A stretch of 9,509 nt of DNA from Opitutaceae bacterium (GTDB lineage Bacteria; Verrucomicrobiota; Verrucomicrobiia; Opitutales; Opitutaceae), in assembly GCA_005786775.1 (NCBI GenBank), contig SYDD01000075.1:1-9509 (forward strand), read 5' to 3'. Made by a program: the position numbers and the translations under genes. Positions within the stretch are counted from its first letter, which is position 1; every line of letters starts with the position of its first letter. Below are positions 1 to 6,776 of this stretch, piece by piece. The notes under the pieces were generated by a model, which worked only from the letters and a program-made list of their open reading frames with translations, did no database searches and was not told where the DNA came from.

Positions 1-142
1 CTCGCAGCAGGCGGCGCGCTGCTCCGACCAGACCGCATTTTTCTACTTAGGCCGCCTGATCGAGCACGCCCCGACCCGGAATATCTTTACCAACCCAGCC
101 AATCCACAGACGGAGGCCTACGTTTCCGGTCGCTTCGGCTGA
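1..142 (+). CDS. pstB: Phosphate ABC transporter ATP-binding protein PstB, C-terminal end (partial)
   Basis: The reading frame enters from the left edge (first whole codon at 2) and stops at TGA 140-142, leaving 46 residues. They match the C-terminal tail of PstB, the cytoplasmic ATPase of the PstSCAB high-affinity phosphate importer. Visible family marks are QQAAR just after the H-loop region, then TAFFYLGRLIE, the IFTNPANPQTEAY stretch and the terminal SGRFG. The Walker A, signature and Walker B motifs lie outside the window. phoU begins 19 nt after the stop, so this is the usual pst-phoU order and the two are probably co-transcribed. The tail is intact. An identity as another ABC ATPase is unlikely, because FTNP...T.YVSGRFG is very specific to PstB. 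Confidence 0.92.
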   Translation, partial: SQQAARCSDQTAFFYLGRLIEHAPTRNIFTNPANPQTEAYVSGRFG

Positions 143-161
143 GCTCACTGCCCCTGTCCCC

Positions 162-821
162 ATGACCCATTATGCTGAGGAACTTTCGCGGCTGAAGGAC
201 AGCCTGCTCGCGATGGCGAGCCACGCCGAGTCGGCCGTGTCCCGTGCGATGCGCGCCCTCGTCGAACGCGATGACGCCCTAGCGCAGGCGGTGGTCGACG
301 ACGACAACATCCTCGACCAATTCGAGATCGAGATCGATGACACGGCGATCCACCTCCTCGCCAAGGCTCCCCTGGCCACCGAGCTGCGGCTGATCACCGA
401 GGGGATGAAGATCTCGCAGAATCTTGAGCGTGTGGGCGACGAGGCGGTGACCATTGCCCGACGCGCGATCGAACTTAACACTGAACCCCAACTGAAGCCG
501 TACGTGGATCTGCCACGAATGGCGACGATGTCGCTGGAGATGCTGCGGGGCGCGATCACGGCCTTTGTCCAACGAGACGCGGCTGGGGCGCGCGGGGTGA
601 TCCCGCGCGACCGTGAGGTCGATGAGCTCAATCGCCAGCTCCATCGCGAGCTGTCTAGCTTTATGGTCGAGCGGCCCCAGACTATTACCCGCTGCCTGAA
701 GCTGATGGTTATTTCTAAGGCGATCGAGCGCATCGCCGATCACGCTACCAACATCGCCGAGGAGGTGGTCTACCTCTACGAGGCCAAAGATATCCGCCAT
801 GCCGACCGCAAACGCGACTAA
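162..821 (+). CDS. phoU: Phosphate signalling complex protein PhoU
   Basis: A protein of 219 residues, close to the usual PhoU length, made of two three-helix PhoU repeats. Each repeat carries the metal-binding E-x-x-x-D signature: E89-R-V-G-D93 in the first and E189-R-I-A-D193-H-A-T-N197 in the second, the latter the classic form. PhoU is a cytoplasmic adaptor that links the PstSCAB transporter to the PhoR kinase. It keeps the Pho regulon off when phosphate is plentiful and restrains uptake. The start is the ATG 19 nt after the pstB stop; the preceding bases are C-rich with no Shine-Dalgarno sequence, so initiation may depend on coupling to pstB translation. The 3' end overlaps phoB by 23 nt in another frame. 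Nothing is missing or broken. Confidence 0.94.
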   Translation: MTHYAEELSRLKDSLLAMASHAESAVSRAMRALVERDDALAQAVVDDDNILDQFEIEIDDTAIHLLAKAPLATELRLITEGMKISQNLERVGDEAVTIARRAIELNTEPQLKPYVDLPRMATMSLEMLRGAITAFVQRDAAGARGVIPRDREVDELNRQLHRELSSFMVERPQTITRCLKLMVISKAIERIADHATNIAEEVVYLYEAKDIRHADRKRD

Positions 822-1503
822 GCCCAAAATTCTGGTCGTCGACGACGAGCCGGACGCTCTGGAAGTACTCGCTTTCAAGCTCAAGGAGGCCGGCTACCTT
901 ACGCTGCTCGCCCGCGATGGCGCCCGCGCCCTCGCCCTTGCCCGTGAGGAGCAGCCGGCCGTGGTGATCCTTGATCTGATGCTGCCTGAGGTCGACGGCC
1001 TAGAGGTCTGCAAGCTGCTGCGCCGCGACGCCCGCACCGCCACAATTCCGGTCATTATGCTCACCGCGCGCGCTGCCGAGATGGACCGGGTGATCGGGCT
1101 GGAACTCGGCGCGGACGACTACGTCACCAAGCCCTGTAGCCCCCGCGAGCTGATGCTGCGCGTGCGCCGCCTGCTCGAACGCTCCCGCGGTAGCGCGGCG
1201 GAGGCGGAGCGGATGCGTTTCGGGCGACTAGAGATCGACGTCCCGCGGCACGAAGTCCGTTTGTCAGGGCGTCTGGTCGAGCTGACTGCCACGGAGTTCC
1301 GGCTGTTGGAGGTGCTCGCCCAGCGGCGGGGGCGGGTGCAGAGCCGGGAGCGGCTGCTGCAGGACGTCTGGGGCTACGAAAACCCGATCGATAGCCGCAC
1401 AGTCGACACCCACATGCGCCGGCTGCGCGAGAAACTGGGCACCGAAGCGGAGCTGCTCGAGACGATTCGCGGGGTCGGCTACCGGTTCCGGGGTGCGGAA
1501 TGA
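799..1503 (+). CDS. phoB: Phosphate regulon response regulator PhoB (OmpR family)
   Basis: A protein of 234 residues with a receiver domain (about 9-130) and an OmpR/PhoB winged-helix DNA-binding domain (about 138-232). In the receiver the acidic pair D15/D16, phospho-acceptor D59 (VVILDLMLP), switch T89 and K111 are all present. The effector has TATEFRLLEVL, the recognition region DSRTVDTHMRRLREKL and the wing IRGVGYRF, all typical of PhoB. Phosphorylated PhoB binds pho boxes and activates phosphate-scavenging genes. The start at 799 lies inside phoU (23-nt overlap) and its stop overlaps the phoR start as ATGA, so translation is probably coupled. The only GAGG (780-783) is too far upstream to be a good Shine-Dalgarno. 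One oddity: the usual K-P-F after the conserved lysine reads K-P-C (C113). The PhoB identity rests on context, as OmpR-family paralogues look alike. Confidence 0.93.
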   Translation: MPTANATKPKILVVDDEPDALEVLAFKLKEAGYLTLLARDGARALALAREEQPAVVILDLMLPEVDGLEVCKLLRRDARTATIPVIMLTARAAEMDRVIGLELGADDYVTKPCSPRELMLRVRRLLERSRGSAAEAERMRFGRLEIDVPRHEVRLSGRLVELTATEFRLLEVLAQRRGRVQSRERLLQDVWGYENPIDSRTVDTHMRRLREKLGTEAELLETIRGVGYRFRGAE

Positions 1504-2684
1504 GCGTGGTCGCCATCCTGCTGGCGCTCGGGTGGCTGGCCACCGCTTGGGTGGCTTGGCGTCTAAAGAACAGCGCGGTCCGGGCGGCGGAGTCGCACGC
1601 GCGCCAGCTGGAGGAACAGCGCCGGCACCGCGAGGCGGAGTTCCGCGCGCAGGCGGCCCGCACGGAGGCCCTGTTTGACCGAATGGTGGAGGGAATCTTG
1701 GTCGTTGGCCAAGATGGCCGGCTCCGGCTTGCGAACCGCGCGGCAGCCGGGATGTTTCAATTCGAAGCGGGCGCCGCCGGACGCACGGTACTGGAGGCTA
1801 CCCGGCACCACGAGGTGGCGGCGATCGTGGCGCGACTGGCCGGCGAACCGGAAGTCCTGAACCACGAGCTCCGCATCGATGGCGTGACCGAGACCCGTTG
1901 GCTGCAGGTCAATGCGCTGGCTTTGCGCACGCCGGAAGGGGAGGGCGAGGGGGCGATTCTGGTCTTCCACGATCTCACCCGGCTGCGCCGCCTCGAAGGC
2001 GTGCGGCAGGAGTTTGTGGCCAACGTCAGCCACGAGCTACGTACGCCTCTCTCGCTGATCAAGAGCGCCACGGAGACGCTCATCGACGGCGGGCGGCAGG
2101 ATCCGCAGGTCACCGCCCGCTTTCTCGAGATCATCGAGAAGCACGCCAACCGCCTGACGCTGCTGCTCGACGACCTCCTGCTGCTCGCGCGGCTTGATTC
2201 CGGACGCATCGACTTGGACCTGCGGCCCGTGCCCCTGGCGGCCGCGGCGCAGGAGGCGATCGACGATGCCGCCATCCTCGCGCGGGGGCGCGGGGTCACG
2301 CTCGTGCAGTCCGTGCCCGATGGCCTCACGGCGCACGCCGACGCGCACCGCCTGCGACAGGCCCTGGCCAACCTGATCGACAACGCCATCAAGTACGGTC
2401 GTGAAGGCGGCACGGTCGAGGTGCGCGGGAGGGAACTCGGGGCGCAGCAGGTCGAGGTCTCCGTCCGCGATGACGGTCCCGGGATCGCCGGCGAGGCGCT
2501 AGAGCGGGTCTTCGAGCGTTTCTACCGGGCCGACAAGGCACGCGCGCGCGTGCAGGGTGGCACCGGCCTCGGCCTAGCGATCGTCAAGAACGTGGTGCAG
2601 GCCCACGGGGGCGACGTGCGGGTGGAGAGCACGCCGGGGCGCGGCACGGAGTTCTTCATCCGGCTGCCCGCGGCGCGGGAGTGA
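1500..2684 (+). CDS. phoR: Phosphate regulon sensor histidine kinase PhoR
   Basis: A protein of 394 residues. One N-terminal membrane helix (about 3-20) is followed by a charged, probably coiled-coil linker (about 25-57), a PAS domain (about 58-162), a HisKA dimerisation domain and an HATPase_c domain. The H-box is FVANVSHELRTPLS with phospho-acceptor H178. ATP-binding boxes are NLIDNAIKYG (N291, N295), DDGPGIA (324-330), FERFYRADKAR and GGTGLGLA (353-360). The family member autophosphorylates at the membrane and passes phosphate to PhoB, under control of PhoU and the Pst transporter. There is no periplasmic loop, which fits sensing through the transporter rather than by direct ligand binding. 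Its ATG overlaps the phoB stop (ATGA), the standard kinase/regulator arrangement. All catalytic motifs are intact. Confidence 0.92.
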   Translation: MSVVAILLALGWLATAWVAWRLKNSAVRAAESHARQLEEQRRHREAEFRAQAARTEALFDRMVEGILVVGQDGRLRLANRAAAGMFQFEAGAAGRTVLEATRHHEVAAIVARLAGEPEVLNHELRIDGVTETRWLQVNALALRTPEGEGEGAILVFHDLTRLRRLEGVRQEFVANVSHELRTPLSLIKSATETLIDGGRQDPQVTARFLEIIEKHANRLTLLLDDLLLLARLDSGRIDLDLRPVPLAAAAQEAIDDAAILARGRGVTLVQSVPDGLTAHADAHRLRQALANLIDNAIKYGREGGTVEVRGRELGAQQVEVSVRDDGPGIAGEALERVFERFYRADKARARVQGGTGLGLAIVKNVVQAHGGDVRVESTPGRGTEFFIRLPAARE

Positions 2685-2739
2685 AGGTTGGCGCCGACGG
2701 CGTTGCGTGCGTCCGCGGGGCCATCCAATCTCTCCCGCG

Positions 2740-4293
2740 ATGCCCCGCGCGCTTTACCCCCGCCTCGTTTGTCTCGTTGGCTTGCTGACCCTCGGGGTGG
2801 CAGGCGCCGCGGCCCCGGCGCCGTCGGGCGCCCGGCCCAACCTCCTGGTGTTCATCTCGGACGATGAGAGCTGGCTTGAGCGCGGCATCTACGGCTGGAA
2901 CCGGGTCCCCACGCCGCATTTCGACCGCGTTGCCCGCGCCGGCGCGCTTTTCACCCGCGGTTACGCTTCCGCGCCCTCCTGCGCCCCTGCCCGCGCGGCG
3001 CTGCTCACCGGGCGTAATTTCTGGGAGCTCGAGCAGGGAGCTTTCATCCAGGCTTGGATCCCGGCCAAGTTTCCCTGCCTGCCCGACCTGCTTGAGCAGG
3101 CCGGCTATCACGCCGGGTTCACCGGCAAGGGCTGGGGCCCCGGGGTCCTTGGCGCCCCCTCCGACCGCACCCGTAATCCGGCGGGCAAGGCCTACTCCGC
3201 CCGCCGCCGCCCGGCGCCGGGGCCGGGGATGAGCGTGGTCGACTACGCGGGCAACCTGGAGGCCTTTCTGGACGCCCGCCCGGAGGGCCGGCCCTTTTGG
3301 TTCTGGGTCGGGGTCACCGAGCCGCATTCTCCCTGGGCTGAGGACAATCACCGCCGGCTCGCCGCGGAGACGGGCCTCACGCCGGAACAATTGCCCGTGC
3401 CGGGGTTCCTGCCCGACACCCCGGGTCTTCGGCGGACGCGCGCGAATATGATGCAAGAGATGCGGCAGGCGGACGATGACCTCGGGCACGTCCTCGCCGT
3501 GCTCGAGCGCCGCGGCGAACTGGAGAACACGCTGGTGATCGTGACCGCCGACAACGGAACCGGAATGGCGCGGGCCAAGACCAACGTGCACGACTGGGGC
3601 ATCCACGTCCCTTTGGCGATTGCCTGGCCGCGCGGGATGCCGGGAGGGCGGGTGATCGATGACTTTGTCAATTTCATCGATTTGGGGCCCACGATGCTCG
3701 AGGCGGCGGGAGTGCCGATACCCAGGGAAATGACCGGCCGCTCCCTGGTGTCCGTGCTGGCGTCCGGACGCTCCGGGCGCGTGGACCCGGCCAGAGTTGC
3801 GACCGTGTCGGGCTTGGAGTGGCACGGTGAGGAGCCGGAGCTGAGCCTCGCCGCGCGGACGATCCGGGAGGAGCGCTATCAGTACATCGTGAATTACTCC
3901 GCTACCCCGCGGCTGCGCCTCGATCCGCGGGAGCGGCGACCGGACTCGGACTACGCCGCCTCGGCGGCCGGCGTGGACGAGTGGGCGCTGATCGCGCGTC
4001 ATCCCGAGCATCCCCAGGTGCGGGTCTTCACCCACCTCTATGTGGCCCCGCGACCCCCGGAGGAACTCTATGACACGCAGGAGGATCCGTGGCAGTTGCG
4101 CAATCTCGCCGCGGATCCGGCCCTGTCCGTGGTCAAGGCGCGGCTGCGTGCCCAATTGGAGGACTACCAGCGCCGAACCGGGGACCCCCGGTTCTCCGGC
4201 GAACTCGGCGTCTTTGACGCGACCCGCGCTTTCGTGCTGGAGCGCAAGTTCGGGGCGCAAGGGTACGCCCAGCGTAAGCGGGGCCAGGACTAG
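2740..4293 (+). CDS. Exported type I sulfatase (FGly-dependent, N-sulfoglucosamine sulfohydrolase-like)
   Basis: I start this gene at ATG 2740 (517 residues) rather than the in-frame GTG at 2707, because the ATG puts a clean Sec signal peptide at the N-terminus: basic MPRALYPR, hydrophobic core, and a likely cut near AGAAA (about 25). The mature enzyme has the alkaline-phosphatase/sulfatase fold. Visible sites are metal-binding D41-D42, the sulfatase signature C81-A-P-A-R85 followed by AALLTGR, K130, H196 (TEPHSPW) and D271-N272 (TADNGT). C81 must be converted to formylglycine by a maturase not seen here. The C-terminal part carries ELYDTQEDPWQLRNLA, common in sulfatases. The overall layout resembles the heparan N-sulfatase (SGSH) group, but the substrate cannot be fixed from sequence. 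It lies 55 nt after phoR on the same strand with no terminator visible, so read-through from the Pho operon is possible. A phosphodiester or phosphonate ester substrate is a less likely alternative. Confidence 0.9.
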   Translation: MPRALYPRLVCLVGLLTLGVAGAAAPAPSGARPNLLVFISDDESWLERGIYGWNRVPTPHFDRVARAGALFTRGYASAPSCAPARAALLTGRNFWELEQGAFIQAWIPAKFPCLPDLLEQAGYHAGFTGKGWGPGVLGAPSDRTRNPAGKAYSARRRPAPGPGMSVVDYAGNLEAFLDARPEGRPFWFWVGVTEPHSPWAEDNHRRLAAETGLTPEQLPVPGFLPDTPGLRRTRANMMQEMRQADDDLGHVLAVLERRGELENTLVIVTADNGTGMARAKTNVHDWGIHVPLAIAWPRGMPGGRVIDDFVNFIDLGPTMLEAAGVPIPREMTGRSLVSVLASGRSGRVDPARVATVSGLEWHGEEPELSLAARTIREERYQYIVNYSATPRLRLDPRERRPDSDYAASAAGVDEWALIARHPEHPQVRVFTHLYVAPRPPEELYDTQEDPWQLRNLAADPALSVVKARLRAQLEDYQRRTGDPRFSGELGVFDATRAFVLERKFGAQGYAQRKRGQD

Positions 4294-4529
4294 GCGCGCG
4301 GCTCGCTCCTGCCGCCGCGGTCCCGGCCGGAATTGCGCTTGCCCCGGAGGTCACGGCGGCTGAGCCTTTCCGTTCGCGGCAGTCAGTCGGTCCGGTTGGC
4401 GTCACGCCGCGAGCTCCCGCCAGCCCCCAACGTCAGTCAAACCTTCAACCCATCCGGCTCCGCCTCGCGCGGGGCCGAACCCGTCGGCAGACCGTTCCTG
4501 GAGCAAGCGGCCGGCCGTCGTCATCGCCT
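4294..4529 (+). promoter_or_regulatory. Probable promoter and 5' leader region of rpsA
   Basis: These 236 bases carry no convincing gene; the short open frames are composition artefacts. The size is unusual for this compact window and suits a promoter plus leader for a highly expressed ribosomal gene. I see no clear -35/-10 pair and no T-run terminator for the sulfatase. Two symmetric elements stand out: an 11-nt odd-centred palindrome GGCGTCACGCC at 4398-4408 and a hairpin at 4455-4477, listed separately. The bases before the rpsA ATG contain no Shine-Dalgarno; the nearest GGAG lies near 4500, about 27 nt upstream. In gammaproteobacteria S1 represses its own mRNA through a structured leader. 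Whether that happens here is inference. Confidence 0.45.
4455..4477 (+). promoter_or_regulatory. Hairpin in the rpsA leader
   Basis: CGGCTCCGC (4455-4463) pairs with GCGGGGCCG (4469-4477) around the 5-nt loop CTCGC. This gives nine base pairs, eight Watson-Crick and one T-G wobble. There is no following T-run, so it does not read as an intrinsic terminator. It lies 52 nt before the rpsA start, where it could shape the mRNA leader. In DNA this G+C rich, chance stems of this size are not rare, so the role is uncertain. Confidence 0.35.
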
Positions 4530-6200
4530 ATGAGTTCCGTAATGCAAGAGCTGCTCGCCCAGTCGTCGTTCGACAAGCTGCGGGAGGGAGGGATCGTCCC
4601 GGGTGTCATCACCGAGATCCGTCAAAATGAGGTGGTCGTCGACATCGGCGGCAAATCCGAGGGCGTCATCTCCGCCAACGAGTTCATCGACATCGGTGAG
4701 CTCCAGATCGGCGCCACCATCGAGGTGATGGTCGAGAAGCTCGAGGACAAGTCCGGCGCGCCGGTGCTGTCCTACGACAAGGCCGAGCAGAAGAAGAACT
4801 GGGACAACATCCTCACCAAGTTCCCCGAGGGCTCGGTCGCCGTCGGCCGCGTTAAGGCCAAGGTCAAGGGCGGCCTCATCATCTCCATCGGCGTCGACGC
4901 CTTTATGCCGGCGTCGCATATCGATATTCAGCCTCCCAAGAACTTGGACCAGTACGTCGGCCAGACCTACGACTTCAAGGTCCTCAAGATCAACCTCGAG
5001 CGGAAGAACATCGTCCTTTCGCGCCGCGAGCTCATCGAGCAGCAGCGCGCCGAGAAGCGCCGCGCGCTGCTCGACAGCATCCAGCCCGGTCAGGTCCGCA
5101 AGGGCGTGGTCAAGAACATCACGGACTTCGGCGCCTTCATCGACCTCGACGGGATGGACGGCCTGCTGCACATCACCGACATGTCGTGGGGCCGCATCTC
5201 CCACCCGAGCGAGATGCTCAAGCAGGGCGAGGAGGTCCAGGTGATGATCATCGAGGTCAACCGCGACAAGGAGCGCGTCTCCCTCGGCCTCAAGCAGACC
5301 ACCAAGAATCCGTGGGACGAGATCGACCGTAAGTTTCCGGTCGGCGCGAAGGTCCATGGCAAGGTGGTCAATCTCGTGCCCTACGGCGCCTTCATCGAGA
5401 TCGAGCCCGGCGTCGAGGGCCTTGTGCACATCACCGAGATGTCTTGGACCAAGCGCATTACCAAGCCCTCCGAGCTGCTCAAGGTCGGCCAGGAGCTGGA
5501 TGCCGTGGTCCTCGGGATCCAGAAGGAGGAGCAGAAGATCTCCCTCGGCCTCCGCCAGCTGGAACCCAATCCCTGGGACATGGTTCGTCACAATTACCCG
5601 ATCGGCGCCCGCGTCCGCGGCAAGGTGCGCAACATGACCACCTACGGCGCCTTCATCGAGCTCGAGGAAGGGATCGACGGCATGGTCCACGTCTCCGACA
5701 TGAGCTGGACCCGCAAGGTCAACCACCCGTCCGAGGTGCTGAAGAAGGGCGACGAAGTCGACGCCCTCGTGCTCGACGTCGACGCCCAGCAGCAGCGCAT
5801 CAGCCTCGGCATGAAGCAGCTCGGCAATGACCCGTGGAGCGACATCGACGCCTTCTTCAAGATCGGCGACGTCGTGAAGGGCACCGTCACCAAGATCACC
5901 TCCTTCGGCGCCTTCGTGGAGCTAAAGGACGGCATCGACGGTCTGGTGCACATCTCGCAGATCAGCGAGGAGCGCATCGACAAGGTGAAGGATGTCCTCA
6001 AGCCCGCCCAGGAGGTCACCGCCCGCGTGGTCAAGATCGACCGCGAGGAGCGCCGCCTCGGCCTCTCCATCAAGGCGGCCAACTACTCGGACGCGGAACT
6101 CGCGGCGGAGACCTCGGCTTACGAGGCCCTCAACCGCAGCGCCTCGAACGACATGATGAACCTCGGCGACATTCTCGACGAGGCCCGCAAAAAGGAGTGA
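4530..6200 (+). CDS. rpsA: 30S ribosomal protein S1
   Basis: A protein of 556 residues, matching full-length S1 (557 in E. coli), with six S1 RNA-binding (OB-fold) repeats at about 20-85, 103-168, 186-256, 271-343, 358-430 and 445-515, and a polar C-terminal tail. Repeats 3-6 share a GAF[IV]-[DE]-[LI] strand, a G-[LM]-[LV]-H-[IV] strand and an R-[IVL]-S-L-G-[LM] strand; repeats 1 and 2 are more divergent and in S1 mediate ribosome docking. S1 binds mRNA on the small subunit and unwinds and places it for initiation. The ATG at 4530 gives MSSVMQELLAQSSF; an in-frame ATG at 4542 would cost only four residues. There is no Shine-Dalgarno. Codon choice favours C-ending codons and AAG for lysine, as expected for a highly expressed gene. 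It appears monocistronic, with a strong terminator after the stop. Confidence 0.97.
   Translation: MSSVMQELLAQSSFDKLREGGIVPGVITEIRQNEVVVDIGGKSEGVISANEFIDIGELQIGATIEVMVEKLEDKSGAPVLSYDKAEQKKNWDNILTKFPEGSVAVGRVKAKVKGGLIISIGVDAFMPASHIDIQPPKNLDQYVGQTYDFKVLKINLERKNIVLSRRELIEQQRAEKRRALLDSIQPGQVRKGVVKNITDFGAFIDLDGMDGLLHITDMSWGRISHPSEMLKQGEEVQVMIIEVNRDKERVSLGLKQTTKNPWDEIDRKFPVGAKVHGKVVNLVPYGAFIEIEPGVEGLVHITEMSWTKRITKPSELLKVGQELDAVVLGIQKEEQKISLGLRQLEPNPWDMVRHNYPIGARVRGKVRNMTTYGAFIELEEGIDGMVHVSDMSWTRKVNHPSEVLKKGDEVDALVLDVDAQQQRISLGMKQLGNDPWSDIDAFFKIGDVVKGTVTKITSFGAFVELKDGIDGLVHISQISEERIDKVKDVLKPAQEVTARVVKIDREERRLGLSIKAANYSDAELAAETSAYEALNRSASNDMMNLGDILDEARKKE
5380..5660. repeat. Exact 20-nt direct repeat marking two S1 domains in rpsA
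   Basis: The 20-base sequence CCTACGGCGCCTTCATCGAG occurs at 5380-5399 and again at 5641-5660, both times encoding Y-G-A-F-I-E of S1 repeats 4 and 5. The spacing is 261 nt, exactly 87 codons and one domain unit. A 15-nt part recurs in repeat 3 (5129-5143). This is internal gene duplication kept similar at the DNA level, not a mobile element. Confidence 0.85.
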
Positions 6201-6226
6201 CGGGCCTCCGGCCCGGAGACTTCCGG
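6201..6226 (+). other. Short alternative hairpins between the rpsA stop and the terminator
   Basis: Directly after the rpsA stop, CGGGCC (6201-6206) can pair with GGCCCG (6210-6215) around a 3-nt loop. The next segment, CCGGA (6213-6217) with TCCGG (6222-6226), forms a second small stem. The two overlap by three bases and the second also touches the terminator stem, so they are mutually exclusive. They may only protect the mRNA end or reflect G+C richness. Confidence 0.4.
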
Positions 6227-6254
6227 CCGCCCGCGCTCGCGGGCGGCCTTTTTT
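6225..6254 (+). terminator. Strong intrinsic (Rho-independent) terminator of rpsA
   Basis: GGCCGCCCGC (6225-6234) pairs perfectly with GCGGGCGGCC (6239-6248) across the 4-nt loop GCTC, followed at once by six T (6249-6254). This is a ten-base-pair, nearly all G-C stem with a T-run 24 nt after the rpsA stop, so termination on the + strand is well supported. On the - strand the A/T run lies on the wrong side of the stem, so it is not a canonical terminator for the convergent gene that ends at 6261. Confidence 0.93.
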
Positions 6255-6260
6255 GCGCCC

Positions 6261-6776
6261 TCAATTCCAGCTGGCGGCGGAGGCAGTCTCGGGGGACCGC
6301 CCCGCGGTGCGCTCCACCCGAGCTAGCCGCTGGATGTGGGCCGTAAAATCAGGATCCTCGCCGGGGAGGAGCTGAGGCAGGGCCTCGCGGAACTCCGCCC
6401 GGCGCAGCCACTCCCGCATGTAGTCCTCCCAGGACTGCCAGAGGCGGGCCGTCTGCTTATCCATTCGCTCCTCGTACACGAGCAGGTAGGCGCGCTCGAA
6501 TAGGGAAACCAGGATTCCGAAGATCACGAAGCGCCGCTCCTGCTGCTCCGGAGTGAGCTCGCGGGAGGAGACCTCGCGCTGCAAGAGGTGCAGGTCGGAA
6601 TTCTCCAGCACCAGCTTAAGAAACTCGCGGTACTCGTCGGAAAGGCGCTGGAAGATCTCCTCCTGGTCGTTCTGACGCTCGCGGCGCCGCTCGTAGACGA
6701 AGACGACGATCGCCAACGGCAGGCCGATCACCGTCACCAGATAGCTCAGCAGCTCCCACGTCTGCAGCGTGTCCAT
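6261..6776 (-). CDS. Conserved-looking membrane-anchored protein of unknown function
   Basis: I do not recognise a named family. I choose the ATG at 6776 (171 residues) over the in-frame GTG at 6827, because it gives the natural beginning MDTLQTWELLSY followed by one membrane helix (about 10-28, LLSYLVTVIGLPLAIVVFV). After it come a basic stop-transfer stretch (YERRRERQ) and a mostly helical, charged cytosolic part. Visible segments are IFQRLSDEYREFLKLVLE, ELTPEQQERRFVIFGILVSL, FERAYLLVYEE and the tryptophan-rich WQSWEDYMREWLRR (about 113-126). The positive-inside rule predicts the C-terminal domain faces the cytoplasm. Codon-position G+C looks coding in this frame and the hydropathy pattern is coherent, so I regard it as real. 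It stops 6 nt from the rpsA terminator and is divergent from rnhB across 90 nt. No catalytic motif is visible. Confidence 0.78.
   Translation of the reverse strand: MDTLQTWELLSYLVTVIGLPLAIVVFVYERRRERQNDQEEIFQRLSDEYREFLKLVLENSDLHLLQREVSSRELTPEQQERRFVIFGILVSLFERAYLLVYEERMDKQTARLWQSWEDYMREWLRRAEFREALPQLLPGEDPDFTAHIQRLARVERTAGRSPETASAASWN

Noticed and set aside
143..161. Possible pho box (CTGTC-like) before phoU
   Set aside because: Only a single partial CTGTC occurs, without the second direct repeat at proper spacing, and the site is inside the operon.
2707..2739. GTG start for the sulfatase
   Set aside because: It would put 11 residues with a proline-rich character before a standard signal peptide. 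ATG 2740 gives a normal n-region.
2656..4260. A 534-residue open frame antisense to the sulfatase
   Set aside because: The sense strand has signal peptide, FGly motif and metal ligands. The antisense product is rich in R, G, H and A with no coherent domain, which is the usual shadow in high G+C DNA.
4333..4533. Small open frame in the gap before rpsA
   Set aside because: No ATG start, arginine- and serine-rich composition typical of out-of-frame G+C rich DNA, and it runs into rpsA.
4521..5726. A 401-residue antisense frame with repeated D/L/V-rich blocks over rpsA
   Set aside because: Its repeats mirror the S1 domain repeats of the sense gene. There is no independent signal for a protein.
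6277..6317. CTCGGG/CCCGAG inverted arms near the 3' end of the membrane protein gene
   Set aside because: The loop is over 20 nt, it lies within coding sequence, and no T-run follows on either strand.
5444..6346. Open frames in the +2/+3 phase of rpsA (128 and 170 residues)
   Set aside because: They are out-of-frame readings full of R, H, G and P; the rpsA frame is unambiguous.
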